Shown: positions 56,709-64,000 of the stretch, piece after piece
Numbering within the stretch: the first letter of the stretch is position 1
How the letters are laid out: each line of letters starts with the position of its first letter
Origin: Albifimbria verrucaria
Taxonomy: Eukaryota; Ascomycota; Sordariomycetes; Hypocreales; Stachybotryaceae
Assembly: GCA_020081605.1 (NCBI GenBank)
Contig: JAHREC010000062.1
Coordinates: 1,054,001 to 1,118,000 of the forward strand
Direction of reading: 5' to 3'
Length of the DNA: 64,000 nucleotides
Program-made: the position numbers and the translations under genes
Notes under the pieces: model-generated
What the model was told of the DNA's origin: nothing
The model's input: only the letters and a program-made list of their open reading frames with translations
Databases searched by the model: none

Positions 56709-57095
56709 GGACCTGGATGAGAAAACTGGCCGGTATGCTCTAGAACCCTCGTGGGTTTGGCTCTTCGACAGCATAAACTAGCTGGCTTCGATTTGGGAGT
56801 ATTTCCGAAATAGAGTATAATTGGCTCCATACTCATTGGATTTAAATTGTCTGGTAGGAGGCTTTGTTTCAGTGGGTTGAGTGCGAAGATGATGCAGGTT
56901 TTGTCATGAGCTGCTATGCCTTGGTTACGGCCACGATTGCAGCCACCTCGTAGCACCGACGTCAGGTATGACAGCACGCGTGCTCAGCTGTTTGTATGTT
57001 GGGGTGGGACTGGATATTTGTCCAACCTTTCGAGTCGAAATTGATCAGTTGTTTTTCTCATGGGCTTACTCCATGGCGGTTCCAATTTTGTAGAT
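56709..57095 (+). pseudogene. Truncated relic of the MFS sugar transporter
   Basis: Aligned by eye to 43834-44190 of the intact transporter: the block beginning GACCTGGATGAGAAAACTGG corresponds to exon 1 (DLDEKTGRYALEPSW), and a stretch reading VMSCYALVTATIAATS corresponds to exon 2. Stops and small deletions interrupt both, and intron 1 is still recognisable. Similarity stops in intron 2; the remaining 1.2 kb of the gene is absent and the sequence jumps to the copy of the transporter 3' flank. Confidence 0.8.
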
Positions 57096-57136
57096 TCATT
57101 ATAAGAAATACGAGGCTTGGGCACCCATCAACAAGC

Positions 57137-57210
57137 ATCCCTGTAGCTCAGTTGGCTAGAGCGTCTGACTGTTAATCAGGAGGTCGACAGTTCAAGCCTG
57201 TCCGGGAGCA
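57137..57210 (+). tRNA. tRNA-Asn (anticodon GTT), possibly a degenerate copy
   Basis: A 74-nt cloverleaf can be drawn: D-arm GCTC/GAGC, anticodon arm TCTGA/TCAGG with loop CTGTTAA (GTT at 57171-57173), and T-arm GACAG/CTGTC with loop TTCAAGC. There is no intron. The acceptor stem is weak: 5' ATCCCTG against 3' CGGGAGC leaves mismatches at positions 1 and 3, whereas a normal partner would be close to GCTCCTG. It sits in a duplicated segment shared with 45.4 kb. It may be a decaying tRNA gene or one whose first bases were altered at a duplication junction. Confidence 0.7.
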
Positions 57211-58746
57211 GCCTGTTCTTTTTGTCCAATTTTTGCGGTATTTTGAGGTTTGGAGCTTTGCTTTGTTGTGGAGTTGTGGAACTGTCTGTGACACATGGTC
57301 CCTCAAATTGCGGATCTCCTACCATGCCTTGCTTACCCTAGAATGTCACAACGGCGTTCAATTTTCTCTGCCATATAACTGCTGGAAAAAATAGGCACAT
57401 AGTTTTTAATGTTCATCTTTTTCTTCTAGGGCTGTCAAATTCCCATCAACTATACGTTGAGACGTTGATATATTACTGGTTTCGCGGGCGAAGTGAAGAC
57501 CATGCTTAATCAGGAGATATATGAACTGACGAAAAACATGAGTACACGTGTACAAAATTGCATTGACGTACAAGATATTGGCATATACATAAAAAGTAGA
57601 CTTGTTTGATATCTAGTTGAGATGAAAGAGCGAGTACAAGAGCTGTCAGAATGTCTTGTTCCATATGAAGAGTACAGTGACGATGGTGATATGACTTGCA
57701 CAACTGGGCCCGATTTCTCTCATCCATATTATCGCTTGGTTTCTCTGGTACACAGGGTATGACTATGTGCAAGGATAAATTCTCGATCGTTTGCCAACCA
57801 CCTTGGGGACGAGAGCGACCAGTGTTGGGAACAACTGGTATGGCCACTCTGCTGTACGGTTCCAGAATTGCTTTAGTAACAATATTCCAGCTATTTGGTT
57901 TTTTATTCAAATAAAAAGGCCGCATACACAGGACCAGGAGAGTTCAAATTGTTCTGAACGCAACGTCAATGGCAGTTCAATGCCACTAACATTGAGTGAG
58001 TCAACAATTTACCAGTTGAGACCAGGCTAATTTTAAACGACGTCGGGTCCAGGGAGGCAATTCACGAGGCTCGATTTAATACTATGCATGTAGGCAGTAC
58101 ATCCAGAGCAAATGTCACTGCGGTCGGTGTTCTAAGCATTGAACCGATTAACAAACAGACACAATACCCCACTACATAGCAAATATACGATCCTAGAAGT
58201 ATACCTAAGATCATATTAGGTCAAAGTATGCAGAGATAAGATATGAGTGAAGTTAAAACGCTATACCATAACAAGCATATTATACGTTAGACGCGTAAAA
58301 GTTTCCACTTTTGGGATGAGTGAGCTCGGGACTCGCTAGCAAGGGGCATTTGCTTAATCCAACTCTCTAGAATTGCTGGCTGACAAATTTTATGATCACT
58401 ATAGGGCGTATTAACGCTGACAACCCCTCAAAACCCTAGGCGTAGGCTGCAGCAGTGAGGAAGATAAATTGATTGACTCATGATAACAGGAGCTGCTCGC
58501 CTATTCTACTTTCCTGGGCTGTTCTGCATGCATATGCGATCGTCTCTGGCTTGATTCCGTGGTCCTCGGCAATCCTTTACGAGTTGGAGATTCATTAGAA
58601 CCACTTACACTACTACCTCAAGGGGTGATATCTGTAAGAATCTGTGACGCCAACTGGTACTAGAGAATTCTTTTGCTCGGTTTTGTGACGCAATACAACC
58701 CCAACCGCATGAATATTTTTGTGGTTCAATACGTCGAGCCTTCATC
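57211..58746. other. 1.5-kb region without a recognisable gene
   Basis: Frames of 60-140 codons overlap on both strands between 57500 and 58030 but show no domain. The right part should hold the promoter of the transporter at 58747. No repeats were noticed. Confidence 0.4.
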
Positions 58747-60466
58747 ATGCAGCTGAAAAGTCTCTTCCAACGGCCGCCAGGCTACGTCGTTGCTAGTATT
58801 ATAGCTTCCTTTGGTGGCCTTCTCTTTGGTATTGACACCGGCATCATTGGCCCTGTTACTGTCATGGAAGACTTCACCAAATATGTTGGCCACATCTCCC
58901 CAACTGTTCATGGACTCATTGTGTCCTCAATTCTCATCCCAGCCGCATTGTCCTCTATATTTGCAGGCAGACTTGCTGATGCTACGGGTCGGCCACGAGG
59001 AATCGCAATTGGTTCTTTCATCTTTGCTGTCGGCGCTACGATTGAGGGTGCTTCTCAGCATATTGGGATGTTCATAACAGGACGCATCATTGAAGGTATT
59101 GGTGAAGGCTTGTACTTGGGCACTATCGTGGTGTAAGTTACCGTTAATCTCCCATACTGCTGTCCGAGTAAAACATGAACTGTTGAAGTGGATATTAATG
59201 GGATGTGTGTGCAGTTACATTTGCGAGATTTCTCGCCCAAAACGACGTGGGGCGCTCACCACCGGTCCACAGCTTCTCACTACTATTGGTCTCGTTGTGG
59301 GTTTCTTCACCTGTTACGGCACTGGTAGGATCGCTTCATCCTTTTCATGGCGCATGCCGTTCATACTGCTCGCTGCATACGCCTACGTCTTCTCTGCCGT
59401 CTCCTTTCTCTATCTCCCTGCTTCACCACGTTGGCTTACGCTTCGTGGAAGGACGGCAGAAGCTGCGGCTGCATGGGAGAAACTTGATGTTCCCGCCGCT
59501 GATCGAGAAAAGATCATGGTGCAGCTTGAGACCGCTGCGGTTCAAGAGAATGTAGTCGAGCTTCAAGATGTGGCATCTAGCCAAGTTCATACAGAGCAGC
59601 AAATCCAGAAGTCAAAAGGTCAAAGCACTTGGAAGTACTTGCTCCAGATGCGCGACCTCGCTTTTCTTGGCCCTTTTCCTCATGGGAATGCAACAATTGA
59701 GTGGTATTGATGGCGTACTCTACGTAAGTTATTTGTGACCTACCTAGAGCTATTATCTTGTCGCATTTTGTTCGATATCTATGAAGCTAACCGCCACCAT
59801 CGTGCAACAGTACGCTCCCTCTTGTTCCAACAGGCCGGCATGTCATCAAATCAATCCACATTTCTAGCTTCAGGAGTTTCTGCTATCCTGATGTTTGCCG
59901 TTACCATTCCCGCCACGCTCTACGCTGATAGATGGGGTCGACGAACAAACACAATCTTGGGTGGGCTAGGACTGACCTTCACCATGTTCCTCATGGGTGG
60001 CCTCTACGCTGGAAACGCAGTTCATGCCACGACCGGTGCCGGCCGCTGGGTCGTCATCGTCTCGATTTATCTATTTTCTGTGATCTACTGCATGTCGTGG
60101 GCCGTCAGCATGAAGATCTATGCTGCTGAGATCCAACCACAACGAACCCGGGCCGCAGCAACAAGTATGGCACATGGCAGCAATTGGCTGACAAACTTTC
60201 TTGTCGCGCTTGTTACACCGACCTTGCTCGCTAACACCAGCTATGGCGCGTATTTTCTGTTCGGAGGATGCACGCTATTTACTGCTCTTGTCTGTTTGGT
60301 ATTCATGCCAGAGACCAAAGGCAAGAGCTTGGATGAGATAGAGCAGGCTTTCTATGGAAACTCTGGAAGCGGTTTGAAAGGGCTAGGTAAGACGATTGAA
60401 AGAAAGCTTTTCAGAAGACTATCGACTGGGATTGCTCCTGATCATTGCCACTCAGAACGCGAATAG
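58747..60466 (+). CDS. MFS sugar transporter
   Basis: Second hexose-type transporter, about 515 residues, with introns 59133-59214 and 59724-59810. Motifs are SFGGLLFGIDTGIIGPV (TM1), GRLADATGRPRGI (loop 2-3), ICEISRPKRRGAL (R-G loop), YLPASPRWL (PASPR variant), QQLSGIDGVLY (TM7), LYADRWGRRTN and FMPETKGKSLDEIEQ. The frame breaks at the T-run near 59667 (apparently two bases) and at the C-run 59817-59819. It is only distantly similar to the transporter at 43.7 kb, so the two are not recent duplicates. The C-terminal tail is basic and cytoplasmic. It precedes an ester hydrolase gene on the same strand. Substrate not predictable. Confidence 0.85.
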
Positions 60467-60851
60467 TCATGATTAGCGAAGGACAAATTTCGGAAACGGA
60501 AGTATAGGAGTTGGTATAGGACCTGCAGTAGCCAGAAGTTTCTTGCAATAGACAATAAACCATCTTTGACGACAGTATGTTGCATAGATTTCCAGGACAC
60601 TCTTGGCACTGCCCCAATTCTTCTGGGCCTGGTTATTTGGAGTTAGTCGAGGATCATTCCCAAACATAGGATCAGACCTGCAAGTCAGAAACAGGGTTCT
60701 GACAAAATACGTTGCGGTGTCCTGGACGCTGAGGACAACCCTTGTATCATTGTTGGTCAATGCGCGCAAACAGTCAGCAGATATTCTCCAACCCAAGCGC
60801 ACGAGCAAAGCGAGTTAATACCTTGTACTACGAACCGCCCTGATACATGAA

Positions 60852-61864
60852 ATGCCACAAAGCACCATGACCGAAAGTAGTAGCACAAAGTATGATCCTG
60901 AAGCGTTGCGCATTCGCGGGTTTGTCAATCACAGCACGACGGCTGCCAGTGACCTGATTCAATGGCCTACTGGCATGGAGGAGCATCAGCTATGGACCGA
61001 ATCTTTGGACGGTACTCAACTCGAAGTTCGTCGGTTCATCCCCAAGGTTGTCGTGGACCAGCCTGGTGATGCATCTCAAAACCGAGCTGTCGTCTTCGCC
61101 TTCGGTGGCGCTTTTGTAGGCGGCAGTGTCGATATATTCCGCGGCTTCATTTCAATATTTGGCGAGCTCAGTGGTACCCAGGTGTTTGCTCCCCAATGGC
61201 GTACCGCCCCGGAGCATCCATATCCAGCTGGTGTGGAGGATGTATACGCCACAGTTCAATTCATCCAAAAGAATGCAAGCCGGTTTAATATTGACCCGGC
61301 ACGCATAGTTATCGCTGGACTAAGCGCAGGTGGAACGCTTGCTGCTGCTGTCTCAATCTTAGCTAGGGATCGAAATCTCCAGCCCGCAATTGCAGCACAA
61401 GTCCTAAGATACCCAGCGTTTGACGACGCCGCGGTGCTGAAGCCCCATCCTGCACGTAAAGAGCCTGGATGGTGGACCCAAAGGGACAACGACACTATAT
61501 GGAAGGCTTATATGGGTGGGATTGATAGAAGTAAGACCCTTACCGGCTTTTTGTTTCACTTTGACACAAATGATCAAGAATATTAACTTGTAAAGATGAG
61601 AGAGACGATCGCAATACTCCACCTTACGCCGCACCGGCTCGCTCTAAAGACTTGCAACATCTGCCACCTGCTCATATTGCTGTCGGCGAATATGACCTGT
61701 TGTGTAATGAGGACAGGTTGTATGCCCAACGATTGAGAGAATCAGGAGTCGAAGTTGAGTACTTTGAATATCCCCAATCATCTCACGGATTTGATGGCAT
61801 TCCTGGAAGCGTTCAGGCTAAGCTGATGTGGGATAGAGAGGCAGCTTTTGTGAGGAAATTCTAG
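60852..61864 (+). CDS. HSL-type alpha/beta hydrolase
   Basis: Intact gene of about 315 residues with one GT-AG intron (61531-61595). It is an alpha/beta hydrolase of the hormone-sensitive-lipase group. The oxyanion-loop motif is FGGAFVGGS, where the family usually has HGGG. The nucleophile elbow is IAGLSAGGTLAAAVS, the acid lies in VGEYDLLCNEDRL and the catalytic His in QSSHGFDG. A typical HSL block APQWRTAPEHPYPAGVEDV precedes the elbow. No signal peptide is visible, so it is likely cytosolic. It would hydrolyse short acyl esters. Position directly downstream of a sugar transporter raises the possibility of deacetylation of an imported compound; this is inference from adjacency only. Confidence 0.86.
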
Positions 61865-62353
61865 TGGATTGATTGATACGGGCAATACTAGTAATTGAAG
61901 ACATCGACTATACGGTCTACAAATAGCCCTCCAGGGGTCTACATATATTTGTGCCTCAACCAAGCAAAGTATCACTCAGATATGGTTAGGTACATTCACT
62001 GCTCAAGCTCAAACATCGCCTGGGGAGGGTGGCACAAGTCGCTTACGGGGCCCCTCAAGGATTAACTGTTGGATTAATCAGTTCCCACTCCAATCCCCTG
62101 TCAGTAATTTTGTTTTCTTCAGCTTGACCTGCAAGCGTAAAGTCGCCGACCTTATCGATAGGATGTTATTCGGCATCCTCAATGCATTCACATAAACAAA
62201 AAACATGGGCTGACAGATAGTATCTGTGTGCATGTCTGTAATATTTCATGCATGATGCGGCCCAACATACCTCAACCTTTTGAACGTAAAACAAGTTAAA
62301 GTATTTATAGCTCCGAATCAAAAGTCCAGCTTTGCAGGCTTCGATTTCGAGAA
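61865..62353. other. Intergenic region, no gene seen
   Basis: About 490 bp between the hydrolase stop and the ankyrin-gene ATG; promoter expected. Nothing else recognised. Confidence 0.4.
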
Positions 62354-64000
62354 ATGGAGTCAGAGGCTCAAGTTCCCCTTTATCTCGGGGACCACCCACG
62401 GCGGAGGAATTATTGGAAGCTGCCAAAGAAGAAGACAAGAGTCTGTTGAACGTACTGCTGGATCGCTTCAATAATGGTCTTACTGCCTTACTGTTAGATC
62501 CTCCCAATGCGGGTATCAACATACGAACCGATGGTGGTCTTACTGCCTTGCATTTGGCCGTTCGTGAGGGCAATATTGAGGCGGTAGAAGCTCTCCTGGA
62601 CCGAGGTGCTGATATTGAAGTTCTAAGCCCAGGCTTGGAGACGCCATTATACTTTGCAATGAAATCAGAAAATGCCCAGTTGGTCGAATGCCTACTAAGA
62701 CATGGTGCGGCTCCGAACGCAGAGACACTTGGCCTCATGCCTTTACAGATGGCTGCAATTGTGGGTGATGAAGAGATGGCTCGTCTACTTCTCGACTACG
62801 GTGCTGATGCGAGTATTACAGCTCCTGGAACAAGGGAGCCTTTGTTTCTTGCTGTGGGGTACAGCAAGGCAAATGTCCTTAAGCTGCTGCTCGATCGAGG
62901 GGCTGATCCGAATTCATTTTCGTCAGAAGATCCTCCCACCGTTCTGCATTTGGCAGCACAGGCTGGCAATATTGAAGCGGTTCAAATATTGCTCAATGAG
63001 GGAGCCAAGGTCGACCCTCGGGATTTTGAAGGCGCTACACCTCTATTTCGAGCTGTTGATGGCGGTCACTTGGAGGTCATTAAGATGCTGCTGCAAAGAG
63101 GTGCAAACACCCGTACGTGGAGATCAGACGGTGTTTCGGTCCTTGATCTAGCAGAAGGCAACAAAAAAATCCTAGAGCTGCTCCAGGAAGAAACTGTATG
63201 GCAAGGACCACGCGTTCGAAATACAGGCACTGGAGACCAGGCCGAGCAGCCGGCGACAATCCTAAAGCCTCTCCCACAGCCACCAAGCACTGACAGGGAT
63301 AAGATGGTCGCATGTCAAGGATTTGAAGCCATCGTCATTGATTTCTTCATCGGCGGCGAGCATGAGCAAATGGTACCCAAGACGGCATCTATCTTCGAGC
63401 TCCTTTATAGCCACGGGCCACGAGCATTCAGCACCGAGCTCGATGGTAAAGTCCCAGACTTCACATGGTATCATTTACCAAGCAATAATGTATGAGAGTC
63501 ACATGTTTTGAGTCTGTTTCATTACTTTGACGACTGACTGATTGACTACAGATGGTCTGGGCTGAGGTGGGTAGAGCGGCATGAATCATCGTATGGCCTA
63601 GTTATTAACAAATCACTTTGTGAAGACATTAATCCGGCGCATCACCGCTGAAAAAGGTGACATTTCGGCCGAGGTTTACGAGGAGGCGAAAGCAGAACTA
63701 GAACTTTCGCAGCACATAGCCGGCCGGGTATCTCAAGTTTCTGGAACAAGTCTACCGACTTTACGGTCACATAGCCGTCGAGTACCAGTGAGTAGGATTT
63801 CAGTATAAATGCTCTCTTTGGGTGGTGATAAAACTAAATGACTGAACAATAGGGTCGAAGCTCCTTATCTTTAGATGATAACGATGATGGAATAGTTTCA
63901 TTTGTAGGTTAATTTTTACCATGGCTATTGGACGTCAGCTCACAACAGCGAAGATGCCATTCCTTCACTATGAGACGTACAGGGATATCGGAACATGGCT
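62354..64000 (+). CDS. Ankyrin-repeat protein with fungal CorA-like C-terminal module (3' end outside window)
   Basis: Exon 1 runs from ATG 62354 to 63489 with one base lost at the G-run near 62388-62391. It encodes six to seven ankyrin repeats, such as GLTALHLAVREGNIEAVEAL and TVLHLAAQAGNIEAVQILL, with repeat hallmarks GADIEV, GADPNS and GAKVDP. A linker follows, then CQGFEAIVIDFFIGGEHEQ and FTWYHLPSNN, the start of the module found in fungal ankyrin proteins that end in a CorA-type magnesium-transporter domain. Small exons continue after introns at 63490-63551, about 63567-63625, about 63790-63852 and 63909-63951, with MPFLHYETYRD in the last. No stop is reached. The function of such proteins is uncertain; many lie near NLR genes. 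Confidence 0.8.

Noticed and set aside
57506..57925. A 139-codon minus-strand frame with overlapping partners
   Set aside because: No recognisable family, overlapping frames on both strands, no start or splice support.
62166..62738. A 190-codon minus-strand frame opposite the ankyrin gene
   Set aside because: It is antisense to clear ankyrin repeats and shows no motif.

Overview
The window is nuclear DNA from a filamentous ascomycete (Pezizomycotina). The evidence is short GT-AG introns (about 40-130 bp) in nearly every gene, a highly reducing polyketide synthase, Zn2Cys6 regulators, a HET-domain protein, NB-ARC/TPR receptors, and C-to-T eroded relics typical of repeat-induced point mutation (RIP). 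A Dothideomycete is my best guess for the class, but this is not proven.

A property of the data shapes the whole annotation. About 40 genuine exons are broken by small frameshifts. Almost every one I could resolve is a net loss of one base, occasionally two, in or beside a homopolymer run. Splice sites and motifs stay clean on both sides. I read this mainly as homopolymer under-calling in the assembly, so these genes are called as CDS over their full span. Genuine decay (nonsense C-to-T changes, truncations) is called separately.

Layout. 1-14.1 kb: a compact biosynthetic-looking block of three short-chain dehydrogenases, a cupin and one HR-PKS (KS-AT-DH-degenerate MT-ER-KR-ACP). 14.6-19.4 kb: a relic-rich zone with an inverted scrap of the acid-sugar kinase, an eroded ankyrin segment, a three-zinc-finger nucleoside-phosphorylase gene, broken STAND N-terminal domains (one joined to a Tudor-knot-like exon) and minisatellites. 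19.4-24.6 kb: a DUF1537 four-carbon acid-sugar kinase beside a D-erythronate-dehydrogenase-like gene, then an LDB19/ART1-type alpha-arrestin. 24.6-29.7 kb: about 5 kb in which I recognise no gene.

29.7-35 kb: a phosphorylase-NB-ARC-TPR receptor divergently paired with a HET gene, an apparent allorecognition or cell-death module. 35.5-45.4 kb: a SnoaL-like protein, a Zn2Cys6 regulator with an apparent 4-nt exon, a sulfatase, a tandem-Zn2Cys6 regulator and a sugar transporter. The sulfatase/regulator intergene and the transporter promoter share a CGG-N3-(T/C)CG motif, suggesting one regulon. 45.4-48.2 kb: a folded-back tRNA relic, an eroded phosphorylase relic, and a CmcJ/AsaB-like plus aldo-keto reductase reading frame with no stop between them. 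49.8-51.4 kb: a class-C beta-lactamase-like serine hydrolase. 52.8-56.3 kb: a second NB-ARC/TPR receptor. 56.7-57.2 kb: a truncated duplicate of the transporter plus tRNA-Asn. 58.7-64 kb: a second sugar transporter, an HSL-type hydrolase and an ankyrin/CorA-like gene that runs off the right edge.
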